Shown here: piece after piece, positions 45,638 through 54,964 of the stretch
Layout: every line of letters starts with the position of its first letter
Numbering within the stretch: position 1 is the stretch's first letter
NCBI RefSeq assembly: GCF_003205195.1
Contig: NZ_QJRY01000001.1
Coordinates: 806,001 to 870,000, forward strand
Direction: 5' to 3'
Length of the DNA stretch: 64,000 nt
Origin: Peteryoungia wuzhouensis
GTDB taxonomy: Bacteria; Pseudomonadota; Alphaproteobacteria; Rhizobiales; Rhizobiaceae
The notes under the pieces: model-generated
The model's database searches: none
Told to the model about the DNA's origin: nothing
The model's input: only the letters and a program-made list of their open reading frames with translations
Translations under genes and position numbers: made by a program

Positions 45638-45661
45638 CGCAGCCTCCCGAGGCGTGATCAG

Positions 45662-45952
45662 CTAGTCATCGATTGTGCGCTTGCGTGACCAATGAGCTAT
45701 CATTGCATTTATCCTTGGCTGCACCCGCTTCCTCGCAGCGTCCTTGTTTAGGCCCATGAGGAGCAGGGTATCGTAGTCAGTCATGTTGTGGCGCAGGTAT
45801 GTCTGCATGACGATGCCTACCGCCTTTCCTAAGGATGCATCACTCCATCTGCGTGCAGCCACCTCATTTGCAAAGTATTCTGCTGCAAAGTCTGGACACG
45901 CCGGATGATGGCGCCTGATGTGACGTAAAACTGATTCTTTTTTAAACAACAA
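45662..45952 (-). CDS. DUF2293 domain protein
   Basis: The 96-residue product resembles DUF2293 proteins in the pattern RHIRRHHPACP, then YLRHNMTDYDTLLLMGLNKDAARKRV. Its function is unknown. The first codon appears to be TTG at 45952, with weak ribosome site support, so the start is uncertain. It leads a three-gene unit with the two helix-turn-helix genes, downstream of an AT-rich promoter-like region. Confidence 0.7.
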   Translation of the reverse strand: MLFKKESVLRHIRRHHPACPDFAAEYFANEVAARRWSDASLGKAVGIVMQTYLRHNMTDYDTLLLMGLNKDAARKRVQPRINAMIAHWSRKRTIDD

Positions 45953-46938
45953 ATAGGACCCGTATACGCATTTAATATCGTGTATATATGCATTTTATAT
46001 TATTGTAAATCGCAGAAAAATAAGTCAATACTTACTTATTATTGATCAAGAGGGCTCACCTCCTGTCGAAGTCCTAGGAACGGGGCGGGAAGCGAAAGGG
46101 GATGCCAAGGGGCGCCGCGACAACCGGGGCCGCTATCCACCTCTGCCGAGCGTTCCGCGAATGTTTATCGGCAGGATCCGCTAGAATAGCTCGTGAGACT
46201 TCAGGACATAGAACCGCGCCTCGCACCCCAGCCCTCGACACTAACGTTTACATCGATCGGTCACTTGTTGACTGTTTGTCAACAGTGGCCGAACGCAGAT
46301 TGCAAATCGCGCCTGCTTGTCAACTTTACACTGCCGGACGAACATTATTTCAGCAATAACGGTGCCAAAATGCTACGTTATATTGCGAAATGTTGACGCA
46401 AGGTCCCATTATGTTGACGTTTTTGCACGAAAGTAGAGAATTCTCAAATCTGTCAACATTCACCTCCGGCCCACCAGAGGCTTCCGATGGCGACTTGCCG
46501 ATAGATGTCCGACTTATGAAGGACTACGCGGCTATCCTGCATATCTGGGTGCTGCACCTCCCTCTCCAACGCCTTACCGACCAGCACCTTAAACATATCC
46601 CCGATCCATCTGCTTTCAATTTGCGGGCTACACTCAAGCTGTCCGAGAACAGCCATCGGGAGGCAGGCCCCAGTGCGGCCATCGCGCACTGTGTTTGCTC
46701 TGCGCATTACGATTGTCGTCGAGGACGATCTCAGATTGAGCGAAACGGACGCGATTGCACCTTTGGCGGCGCCTGCAACCACCTCATAATTCGAACCTCC
46801 CGGACTAGCTCCGTGGCGTCCTCGTTAGCCGTCAAGCATCAACACAAAGCCAACCGGACGTGCTCATTGGAAAAAACTTGATCAACTCTAAAGGGGATCG
46901 TATAGATTTGCTCACTTTTTACACACGCACGAGACCAT
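45953..46938. other. Non-coding kilobase with AT-rich palindromes and TGTTGAC repeats
   Basis: I see no gene that I trust here. The left end (45960-46050) is AT-rich, with nested inverted repeats (AATAAGT / ACTTATT, and TCAATA / TATTGA nine bases apart) and a near-direct repeat around GTATACGCAT and GTGTATATATGCAT, consistent with a divergent operator. The middle contains repeated TGTTGAC sites. Open frames at 46102-46359, 46390-46881 and 46453-46782 (antisense) have no recognisable domain. Confidence 0.6.
46266..46458. repeat. Cluster of TGTTGAC heptamers
   Basis: TGTTGAC occurs at 46266-46272, 46391-46397 and 46412-46418. Its complement GTCAACA occurs at 46278-46284 and 46452-46458. A six-of-seven copy sits at 46319-46324. 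The first pair forms an inverted repeat with a five-base spacer. Spacings of 21 and 40-41 bases correspond to about two and four helical turns, as if a protein binds one face of the DNA. Confidence 0.7.
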
Positions 46939-47712
46939 ATGTTCGCCTATTACACATCCAAGAGGGCCATCGCCTACACACGGGTTTCAACTACAGCTCA
47001 GAAGGAGAGTGGCATTGGTCTGCAATCACAGCGCAGCGCGATCGAAGCGTATGCGCGCCACCAGGGTGTGGAGATCATCGAATGGTTTTCAGACGCTGCT
47101 AGCGCTCGGGGCGAACAGAGCCTGAATAATCGTCCGGGCCTGCAGGCTGCAATCGCTGCAGCAAAGGCTAACGAGGCTGACCTGCTCGTTGACCGGATCG
47201 ACAGGTTATCGCGCCACACGGATACCATCATGAAGATCTTCAGTAACGAGAAGATCATGGTGGTTGCAGTTTCGGAAGGCGACGCAGACAATCCTCTAGT
47301 GCTTGCTTCCAGGGCGGCAAAGGCACAGTTTGAAGGCGACAGGATCTCGGAGCTGACAAAGAAGGGGCTCAGCAGAATTAAGGCTTCCGGCGTCAAGCTG
47401 GGCAACCCGAAGAACCTTAACGAGGCTCAACGTCGCGGTGCTCAGGCAAACAAGAAGCGTGCAGAAAAGAAGGCACGGGAACTTGCCGACGTTATCAAAG
47501 CATATGGCTGGCATGACCTTAACATGCCCAAGCTCGCAGAAGCCCTAAATAGAGCTGGCATTAAGACCAGCAGAAACAAGCCATGGACGCCTGCTGCTCT
47601 GCGTCGGCCTCTCGAACGGGCAATCGAAATTCTTGGCTATAAGGCGACAACAGAAGCACCGAAGTCAGATCTCGACGCTTACGCCGATGATGATGCTTAC
47701 GGCATTTTCTGA
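46939..47712 (+). CDS. Serine recombinase (resolvase family)
   Basis: The 257-residue protein has an N-terminal resolvase domain with the catalytic serine S17 in AYTRVSTTAQ, the arginine-rich region DRIDRLSRHTDT, and a helix-turn-helix-like C-terminus (DLNMPKLAEALNRAGIKTSR then WTPAALRRPLERAI). It may invert or excise DNA within the island or between copies of the element. No obvious matching site was found, although the TGTTGAC cluster lies just upstream. Confidence 0.9.
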   Translation: MFAYYTSKRAIAYTRVSTTAQKESGIGLQSQRSAIEAYARHQGVEIIEWFSDAASARGEQSLNNRPGLQAAIAAAKANEADLLVDRIDRLSRHTDTIMKIFSNEKIMVVAVSEGDADNPLVLASRAAKAQFEGDRISELTKKGLSRIKASGVKLGNPKNLNEAQRRGAQANKKRAEKKARELADVIKAYGWHDLNMPKLAEALNRAGIKTSRNKPWTPAALRRPLERAIEILGYKATTEAPKSDLDAYADDDAYGIF

Positions 47713-47862
47713 CCCAATAGCAGAAAGCATGATCCTGTTCGTGCGCAGAAACTCTGCCATTTTGCGCGAGTGACTCGCTGGCGGGCTCAGCTAGATTCAG
47801 ACTACGGCACTTCGGCCAACTGCACGGAGCCGTCCCACAAGCTCCCTTGTGTCATTCAGGCG

Positions 47863-49002
47863 TTATTGCCGATACTTGTAGGCACTATAATAGGCATCGT
47901 GCTCCGACATCAGGCGGGGCGCGCCCGAAGACAATGGATCCAGCTCTGCAACGGCCTGCTCTGCCCATTCAAGCCATTCCGCTGATACGCCGGTGTTCCC
48001 CTCCGGTGATTGGGTCACCAGCGCTTTAACTGCGGCAATGAATGCCCTTATTTCTGATGCCTCGCGATGCCTTCTTGCCAGAGCCTTCAGTTCACCGACG
48101 CGGGCAAACTGGATCTGCTCCAGGCGCTTGCGCTCGGCTTCGCGTTTCTCCCGGATTGCATATTGGCGGGCTTCCTCCTCCCTCTCCAAACGGCGTGCGT
48201 GAAGGGCTGAGCCGGCTGCTGCCAACCCCTCCAAGATGCTAGACATAGTCATCTCTAGCCGCTGCTTCTTCCCATCGGCCCAGTTGACGCGCAGTCCGAG
48301 ATAACTCGCATTGGTAATCGTGAGCTTCAGCAAACCCGACGGCATATGATCGAACTCCGGGATCTTGCGCCATGAGTATTCCGCGGCATCTCGCAGTTCT
48401 TGCTTGGTCGGGATGTGAGCAACCCTCTCGGTCTGCTCGTGGAAACTGATCCAAATCTCTTCCTCCTGGATGACTAGACGCCATGAGTCCGTGTCCTGCT
48501 TCTGCAGACTCCAGCCATACCCGTGCATCTCCCGCACCAGCTGGTCAACGAGATCGCATATTCGCCCGACGGGGCCAGGCGACGTCGTGATTTTGAACGG
48601 TGGCACAGTGATAGTTGCAAAGTCCCCATACCATTTAAGTTTTGCGAGGCGTTTGCGGATTGAAGCCACGATCGGATGCGGAGGGGGCGCTGTCTGGACG
48701 TTTTCGACTGCTACTGGCTCAACTTGGCGAATATCGACCGCTTTCGCGGCCAAGGCCGGGCGGGGCACCTTCGGGCCTAGACTGACGATCGAGCCTCTAT
48801 CGGCCCTCTCTGTCGGTAGTTCAGGTCTCTCGACTGCTTTGCCGAAAGCCAGCTTCTGCCAGTATGCAGGTGGTGGAACGGGTATATCGAAGCGTCTGCA
48901 GACGTTGGCGAGCGCTTGACCTGAGACGCCGAATTCCGATCCGAGCTTGTTCAGCGGGGTTGCCCAAACCAGCTGGTAGATTTCCTCACGCGTTTTTTCC
49001 AT
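47863..49002 (-). CDS. Hypothetical island protein with HTH-like N-terminus
   Basis: The 379-residue protein starts with MEKTREEIYQLVWATPLNKL and a possible DNA-binding helix region (FGVSGQALANVCRRFDIPVP, then PAYWQKLAFGKAVERPE). A middle segment and a long Glu/Arg-rich coiled coil (~260-310, EREEEARQYAIREKREAERK) follow. Proteins with this beginning are widespread in mobile regions of proteobacteria and have no characterised role that I know. No catalytic motif is seen. Confidence 0.75.
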   Translation of the reverse strand: MEKTREEIYQLVWATPLNKLGSEFGVSGQALANVCRRFDIPVPPPAYWQKLAFGKAVERPELPTERADRGSIVSLGPKVPRPALAAKAVDIRQVEPVAVENVQTAPPPHPIVASIRKRLAKLKWYGDFATITVPPFKITTSPGPVGRICDLVDQLVREMHGYGWSLQKQDTDSWRLVIQEEEIWISFHEQTERVAHIPTKQELRDAAEYSWRKIPEFDHMPSGLLKLTITNASYLGLRVNWADGKKQRLEMTMSSILEGLAAAGSALHARRLEREEEARQYAIREKREAERKRLEQIQFARVGELKALARRHREASEIRAFIAAVKALVTQSPEGNTGVSAEWLEWAEQAVAELDPLSSGAPRLMSEHDAYYSAYKYRQ

Positions 49003-49216
49003 AGCAGCGCACCCCGATGTATGTGGCAGGTAACGGCGAGATATTGAAACGAATGACGGCTATAGGGCTTTGATCTGGCTCATTGAGAGCGACCAGAGTG
49101 CGAATTGATCTGCAGCCGACGCCACACGGGTTTATTGGCGATGTAGGGCCTGTCACTGAGCAGGGCGAACGCACATCGAGGATAACAAGCGCTAAACGCG
49201 AATCCCTCGATCCCTT

Positions 49217-49894
49217 TCAGGCATGTCGCCGATTGATGAGTTCCATAACGCCCTGCAATTGATCGCGTTTCCCTATCGTGGCTTCCAGGCTGAGGGCATT
49301 TTTGAACGCCGTCTTCATTTCTTCCCTGGAGGGCTTACCGCTCTTAGCGACTCGACCTTCGTTGCGAGCATAGTCGAACAATGCGTTTACGTGGGCGAAC
49401 AGCAACACCGCATCATAGATCCTATCATTCCGCTCGACTTCTTTCAGCTTTCGGGCGTCTTGAATTCGAGCGTTCTGGACTTGATACCAGGATACGAGCG
49501 CGAATGTTTTAGCTGCCTCTAAGTCGTCGATGTGCTCGATAACACCTTTGAGTGTGCTAAGCTCAATGAGCGGAGGTTGGGGTTTCTCAGCACCTTCCAG
49601 CAGGCTGAGGCAACACGAGCGGACATATTGTGCCATGCCGCTTAGCGCGTCCGGCATTTGCGCTCGTGCGGCCAGCTTCTTGCGCTCCAAGCTGGCAGCG
49701 TGACGCATCTCCTCGCCTCGGCTTTGCTGAGACATGATCCTGATTGTCCACAGAGCTGCAACCAGGGCAATCAAGGCACCGAGGAGCGTCTGCCACTCAC
49801 TGAGAAAGCTCAGTATGTTCGTAATACTGAATGTTCCTTCTGCAGGGCTGGGCTCGGTTGGTGGAGGCGAATAGAGCAGTGGTGGAACAGTCAT
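49217..49894 (-). CDS. Membrane-anchored hypothetical protein of the restriction operon
   Basis: The 225-residue product has one membrane helix (TLLGALIALVAALWTIRIMS, residues ~35-55) and a cytoplasmic helical domain. Its start overlaps the stop of the metallopeptidase gene by four bases (ATGA), so it is the last gene of the hsd operon by organisation. No function is recognised. Confidence 0.75.
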   Translation of the reverse strand: MTVPPLLYSPPPTEPSPAEGTFSITNILSFLSEWQTLLGALIALVAALWTIRIMSQQSRGEEMRHAASLERKKLAARAQMPDALSGMAQYVRSCCLSLLEGAEKPQPPLIELSTLKGVIEHIDDLEAAKTFALVSWYQVQNARIQDARKLKEVERNDRIYDAVLLFAHVNALFDYARNEGRVAKSGKPSREEMKTAFKNALSLEATIGKRDQLQGVMELINRRHA

Positions 49895-50634
49895 TTCACC
49901 GCCTCCACCTTCTCCCAGCCTAGCATGTGCTCGTTCCTGTCGAGCCAGGCCTTACGTTCCTGCCAGTCCGGCAGCACGCGCCCCACGAGGTCCCAGAATT
50001 CCGGCTCGTGGTTGCGGTGCTTCAGATGGCACATTTCGTGGACGACGGCGTATTCGAGCACGGGCTTCGGGGCGAAGATCAGGTGCCAGTTGAGATTGAT
50101 CTGCCGGTCCTGGCCGCAGCTGCCCCACATGTGTTTTTGGTCTTTGATCTGGAGCCCGCGCGGTTTCAGACCATGGCGTTCGCCATGCCGGCGGACGAAG
50201 TCGCGGGCGTCGTCGCGCACGCGGCGCTTCAGCCAGAGCCGGAGCGCGCTCTCGATGATGGTGTCGGATGACTCCGGCGACAGGTCGGTGGGCTTGCGGA
50301 TCTGAAAGCCGTTACGGAAGCTCACCTCCACCAGGGAGCCATCGAAGGGCTCGATGGTCAGCCTCGTCATACGTCCTCGATAGGGGATCTTTGCGCCAGT
50401 CACGAACTGGTAGACGCGCGTCTGCGCCTTGGCGCGCTCCGCCATGTGCTGGACTGTCTCTATGATCCAGCCGCGCCTGCGGTCCAGCACCGCGCTGATC
50501 TGCTCGTCGGTCGCTCCCTCCGGCACCAGCAGCTCGAAGGATTTCGGCGTGATGCTGAGGCTCGCCTTGCGGGCCTTCGACGATCGCCGCAGCGTGTAAT
50601 CGATCTCTTGGGCGCCGATGCGATAAACGGCCAT
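49891..50634 (-). CDS. SprT/YgjP-like zinc metallopeptidase of the restriction operon
   Basis: The 247-residue protein has the zinc motif HEMCH at 199-203 followed by a glutamate region (NHEPEFWDLV), and the signature HMWGSCGQDRQINLNW. This YgjP/DUF45-type metallopeptidase is known to sit beside type I restriction systems, but its job there is not established. It starts one base after the hsdR stop. Confidence 0.9.
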   Translation of the reverse strand: MAVYRIGAQEIDYTLRRSSKARKASLSITPKSFELLVPEGATDEQISAVLDRRRGWIIETVQHMAERAKAQTRVYQFVTGAKIPYRGRMTRLTIEPFDGSLVEVSFRNGFQIRKPTDLSPESSDTIIESALRLWLKRRVRDDARDFVRRHGERHGLKPRGLQIKDQKHMWGSCGQDRQINLNWHLIFAPKPVLEYAVVHEMCHLKHRNHEPEFWDLVGRVLPDWQERKAWLDRNEHMLGWEKVEAVK

Positions 50635-50635
50635 G

Positions 50636-53600
50636 TCACTGTCCTGCGAAATGCTTGAGCGCGTAGGCCTCGACTTCTTCCGGGATCTCCCTGAGCTGCG
50701 TCAGTCCGGCGAGATGCGCCATGGAGCGCACCTGCTGGCGCAGGCTCTTGCGAAGGCCGTCCTTCGCCCACCAGCCTGATGGGGCGGTCACAGGGTCGGT
50801 GTAGAGCCCCTCCAGCCGGATCGCCAGAGCTTCGCCTTCCGGCCCGGAGGTGAAGCCGTTGAGGATCTGGAGGATGCCATAGGCGCCGGGAGAGAGGCCT
50901 GCTTCGACATGGGCTGCGTCCTCAGCCGTGATGTCCTTCGCCAGCTCTTCGGCTGCCTTCAGCTTGTCGCCCCAAGAGAGCTGCGCGCTTTCCAGCTTTT
51001 CCAAAAGCTGGCGCAGGCGCTCGGAGAACTTGCCATATTGGTGCGGATTGTCGTCGATCCGCTCGGTCACGGTCTTGCGCAGCTCTGTCGTCTTGCGGAT
51101 CGCCGCCGTCATCAGGTCTTCATCGGTCTTGGCCGTCGGATCGAAATCCTCCCAGAACTCCGGATCGGTGATGTGGCGCAGCTTGACGGTAACGCTGAGA
51201 CCCGTCGCCTCCAGATGCTTTTCCAGCATCTCGCGAATCTTCTCGCTGTAATTCATCTGGTCGAAGGCCTGGCGCTTCTCGAAGTGCTGCGTGCCATAGA
51301 GCAGGAAGTTCGCGACCCATTTCAGATCGGCGGTGAACTCCAGAACGCTCGGGTCCGGGCTCAGCGTCTCGTAGAGGGCGATGAAGCTACGCGCCTTGGC
51401 CTTGAAGTTGAACCACTTGTCCTCGGTGCCGAGCAACTTCACGAAGGCATCATATTCCGCTTTCAGTGCGTCCTTGTCGCTTGCTTTGCGTTTCAGCGGC
51501 TTCATCAAAGCCGCGACTGCAGAGTGCGCTGCCCGCAGCTGGTTGCGCAGGTCGTCCAGGTCGCGCATGGCATTTTTCACGTCATCGGCGCGGTAGGAGG
51601 AAAGCGCTTCCTCCAGATGACCGGACACGCCGATGTAATCAACGATCAGCCCGTTGCGCTTCCTGGCGTCAGAAACGCGGTTAGTGCGGGCGATCGCCTG
51701 CAGCAATCCGTGCTCCTTCAGCGGCTTGTCGAGATACATCACGCTCTCGATCGGGCAGTCGAAGCCGGTCAAAAGCTTGTCGCAGACGATCAGGAACTGC
51801 GGGTCCTCGCCCTTGCGGCCAAAAGCCTTCTTCGCCAGCTTTTCCGCCTCGGCATCCAGGTAGTGCGCCTTCAATTCAGTGCGGATCGCCTGCTTGTGGG
51901 CATCCTCGCTCGGCTTGCCGTCTTCCTGGTTGATCGAATAGACGCAGGCCGACATGGCATCGGCGCGGGCCAGCGCCACGGCGGGCGCTGTGCCCTCGGC
52001 CTTCAGATCCTCGGCAATGACCTCGGTCAGTGCCTGCTTGTAGAGGATCACCGCCTCGCGATCGATGGCGACGATCTGCGCCTTGAAACCGTCAGGCTGC
52101 GCATACTGCTTGAAATGCGTCCAGATGTCGTAGGCGATTAGTTCGATGCGGCGCGGATGCTTGACAAGATCCTCGACGGTGACGCCGCGCTTCTTGATCT
52201 CGTTGAGCTTGTCATCATCAAGCTCGGCAAACCAGGTATCGAACAGGATGTCGATCTTCGCCTCGTCGATATGCCAGTCAGTCTTGCGACCGGTGTAATA
52301 GATCGGCACGGTCGCGCCATCGGCCACCGCGTCATCGATGCCGTATTTGTCGAGATAGCCTTCGCCTGGCACGCCGAAGTTCTCATAGGTGTTCTTGTCG
52401 TCCTTCTTCACCGGCGTGCCGGTAAAGCCGAAGAAGCGGGCGTTCGGCAGCGTCGCGCGCAAGTATGCGCCGAGATCCTTTTCCTGGGTTCGGTGGGCCT
52501 CGTCCACCATCACGATCCAGTTTCCAGAATTGGCGATCGCCTCCTTCGAGCCCTGGAACTTGAAGATGGTGGAAAGCGCGGTGTGTCCGTCCTTGCCACT
52601 GCGGATCAGTGCGTGCAGATCCCGAATGCTCTCGATCGCCGTCGGGTTCGGCAGGCCGCAGGCGACAAAGGTGCCGCTGATCTGGCTGTGCAGATCTACC
52701 CGGTCGGTCAGCACCAGAATGTTCGGATTGGTCAGCGCCTCGGATTGGATGGTCCGATGCGTCTTCAGCTTCAGCGCGGCAAACACCATCGTCAGCGATT
52801 TGCCACTGCCCTGGGTGTGCCAGATAAGCCCCTGGCGGTGCTTGCCCTCGATCACACGCTCGACGATGCGGTTGACGGCGCGGAACTGCTGGTAGCGGCA
52901 GATCTTCTTGATCGTGCCGGTCTCGGTCTTTTCGAACACCACGTAATGCGCGATCAGGTCCAGCAGCCGGCTCGGCTCCAAGAGGCACCAGAGACCCTTG
53001 GCGAGTGTGTCGGGAAAATCAGCCTCCACCTTCGGCCAGGGGTCACGCCACTCGGCATAGTATTTGGAGCCGGAGCCAGTCGCGCCGTAGAGCACCAAGG
53101 CGCCATCGGTGACGATGTTGAAGACATTGGAGAAGAACAGGCGCGGAATGTCCTGCTCATATTGCCTGATCTGCTCAAAGGCCTCGCCGGTCTTGTCCTT
53201 CACATTCAGCGGGCTTTTCGCCTCGATGACGACCAGCGGGATGCCGTTCACATAGACGACGACATCCGGCTTACGCGTGGTCTCCGCCTTCACCCTGAGC
53301 TGATGCGTCACGGAGAACTGGTTGTTGCCGGGGTCGAGAAAATCGATCACCCGCAGCGTCTGGCGCGTTTCCTGGCCTGTCACCTTGCGGGCATAGTCCC
53401 CTCGCAGCACTTTCAGCCATGCCTCGTTATCGCTGATTGCCGCAAGCTCGCCATAGGCGGCCTCGGCAGAGGCGCGGTCGATCCCGTTTATGCGCATCAG
53501 CGCCTCGATCAGCTGCGGGCGAAACAGAACCTGGTTTTCGCCATCGCGCAGGCTGGTGTGTTCCGCCGGTGCTAAGAAGCCATAGCCCATGGCCTTCAGA

Positions 53601-53650
53601 TGCTCGATCGTTGGGCGCTCGGCAAAATGCCATTCGGGACCGCGGCTCAT
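50636..53650 (-). CDS. hsdR: Type I restriction endonuclease subunit HsdR
   Basis: HsdR cleaves and translocates unmodified DNA. The 1004-residue protein has the nuclease core D129, then E143-A-K145 in PLVVIEAKSP, the motor with Walker A HTQGSGKS at 278-285, DEAH at 383-386, and the motif III region FGFTGTPV. All catalytic residues are present, so the subunit looks functional. It lies six bases after hsdS. Confidence 0.96.
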   Translation of the reverse strand: MSRGPEWHFAERPTIEHLKAMGYGFLAPAEHTSLRDGENQVLFRPQLIEALMRINGIDRASAEAAYGELAAISDNEAWLKVLRGDYARKVTGQETRQTLRVIDFLDPGNNQFSVTHQLRVKAETTRKPDVVVYVNGIPLVVIEAKSPLNVKDKTGEAFEQIRQYEQDIPRLFFSNVFNIVTDGALVLYGATGSGSKYYAEWRDPWPKVEADFPDTLAKGLWCLLEPSRLLDLIAHYVVFEKTETGTIKKICRYQQFRAVNRIVERVIEGKHRQGLIWHTQGSGKSLTMVFAALKLKTHRTIQSEALTNPNILVLTDRVDLHSQISGTFVACGLPNPTAIESIRDLHALIRSGKDGHTALSTIFKFQGSKEAIANSGNWIVMVDEAHRTQEKDLGAYLRATLPNARFFGFTGTPVKKDDKNTYENFGVPGEGYLDKYGIDDAVADGATVPIYYTGRKTDWHIDEAKIDILFDTWFAELDDDKLNEIKKRGVTVEDLVKHPRRIELIAYDIWTHFKQYAQPDGFKAQIVAIDREAVILYKQALTEVIAEDLKAEGTAPAVALARADAMSACVYSINQEDGKPSEDAHKQAIRTELKAHYLDAEAEKLAKKAFGRKGEDPQFLIVCDKLLTGFDCPIESVMYLDKPLKEHGLLQAIARTNRVSDARKRNGLIVDYIGVSGHLEEALSSYRADDVKNAMRDLDDLRNQLRAAHSAVAALMKPLKRKASDKDALKAEYDAFVKLLGTEDKWFNFKAKARSFIALYETLSPDPSVLEFTADLKWVANFLLYGTQHFEKRQAFDQMNYSEKIREMLEKHLEATGLSVTVKLRHITDPEFWEDFDPTAKTDEDLMTAAIRKTTELRKTVTERIDDNPHQYGKFSERLRQLLEKLESAQLSWGDKLKAAEELAKDITAEDAAHVEAGLSPGAYGILQILNGFTSGPEGEALAIRLEGLYTDPVTAPSGWWAKDGLRKSLRQQVRSMAHLAGLTQLREIPEEVEAYALKHFAGQ

Positions 53651-53656
53651 GGGCGC

Positions 53657-54964
53657 TTACTCCGCTGCCATGGGAAGGGCGTCGGTGACGCGCTTGCGAC
53701 CGGTGAGGAGGTCGGACATCAGGGCGGATTTGATGGTTAGCAGCCTGTCAAGTTTGCTTGCTTCTTGCTCAATCAAGGTCTTAAACGGCTCGACATTCGC
53801 CACTATGTCTCGCTGCTCCTCAATCGGAGGAAGAGCCAGGGAAATGGATTTGTAGTCACGCAATGTGATCTTCGGTCGCGTCTGTCCGCCGGTGATTTCC
53901 GCAACAGCGTCCGCTACCCGCTCGCCATTCAAGGCAATAGCGAGAAAGGCTGAGCTAGCAATCTTGGTATTTGGGCGCAGACGAACAATGTCAGCAGTGA
54001 CAATGCTGTTCTCGAACGAAGGCGGTATCTCTGCTGCAATTCCAGGAGGAAGCCCCATTTTAGTGATTACTATATCGCCTGGTCGAGCAGAGTGAGCTCT
54101 AAGTCTCTCAGCTTTTTCTGGAGACACGTAAACTTCGCTTTTCCAACGAAATCGATCGCTCTGGACATCGCGCACGAAAACAACAGGAACGCCCTCGTCA
54201 CAGTAGTCTTTCACTGTGAGGTCGCTGCCAAAAGGACCAATCACGAAGCTGTTTCTACTGTCTTCCGCCAGATCAGCTAGCCGTCGAACCGCCCACCCCT
54301 CCGGAATCTCCCCGATCTCCGTCTGCTTGAAACGCGTGTGTCCGATGCCTTTGCTGAGCAGGCGTTCCAGCACGCCCTGCTTGACCTTTCTGGTCTGCTC
54401 GATCACCGCCCGCGTTGCCTCAATGGCCTCATCGACGCTGGACAGGATTTCCGCGATGCGACGCTGTTCGTGGAGCGGGGGGAGACGAAGCGGGATCTTG
54501 GATATAATTGCCGTGTTGAGGTTCAACATCGTTTGACCGACGGCATGTCCATTAAGCCATTCTACCACCGGTGCACTTTTGAAAAGATGGTCAGCAAACG
54601 CGGCAGTGATCAACGCGGGATTTAGTCTCGCTCTCAAGCATCCGGTTCCGCAAAGGTAACCCGCTTGTTCTTGCCGGACTATACTGCAGCGACCGATATC
54701 GCCCCTGCGCGCGAACACTATGTCACCAGCCATCAATTTGTGAGCTTCAAGCCGGTTAGCCGTTGCCTCCGGGACCCTGGCGATATTCCTTACATTGATC
54801 TTCCCGTTGACTATGTCGCTAGGCATCACCACCGGGATTCCAGATCCCGTATATTCAGAGGCCTTCAATTGTGAGCCGAACGGGCCGGTTTGCAATCCGT
54901 CGGGCGTTAGGGTCAGGTCATTAAGTTCGACGCTATTCCACCCGCTCGGAACCTCACGCGACAT
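53657..54964 (-). CDS. hsdS: Type I restriction specificity subunit HsdS
   Basis: HsdS recognises the bipartite DNA target. The 435-residue protein has two target recognition domains, each followed by a conserved helical region (LPPLHEQRRIAEILSSVDEA and LPPIEEQRDIVANVEPFKTL). I prefer the ATG at 54964 (MSREVPSGW) with AGGAG seven bases upstream, although TTG at 54970 is open. The target sequence cannot be predicted by eye. Confidence 0.95.
   Translation of the reverse strand: MSREVPSGWNSVELNDLTLTPDGLQTGPFGSQLKASEYTGSGIPVVMPSDIVNGKINVRNIARVPEATANRLEAHKLMAGDIVFARRGDIGRCSIVRQEQAGYLCGTGCLRARLNPALITAAFADHLFKSAPVVEWLNGHAVGQTMLNLNTAIISKIPLRLPPLHEQRRIAEILSSVDEAIEATRAVIEQTRKVKQGVLERLLSKGIGHTRFKQTEIGEIPEGWAVRRLADLAEDSRNSFVIGPFGSDLTVKDYCDEGVPVVFVRDVQSDRFRWKSEVYVSPEKAERLRAHSARPGDIVITKMGLPPGIAAEIPPSFENSIVTADIVRLRPNTKIASSAFLAIALNGERVADAVAEITGGQTRPKITLRDYKSISLALPPIEEQRDIVANVEPFKTLIEQEASKLDRLLTIKSALMSDLLTGRKRVTDALPMAAE

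Noticed and set aside
46390..46881. 163-codon frame and the antisense frame 46453-46782 in the gene-free kilobase
   Set aside because: Neither has a ribosome site or a family signature, and the first spans three TGTTGAC repeats.
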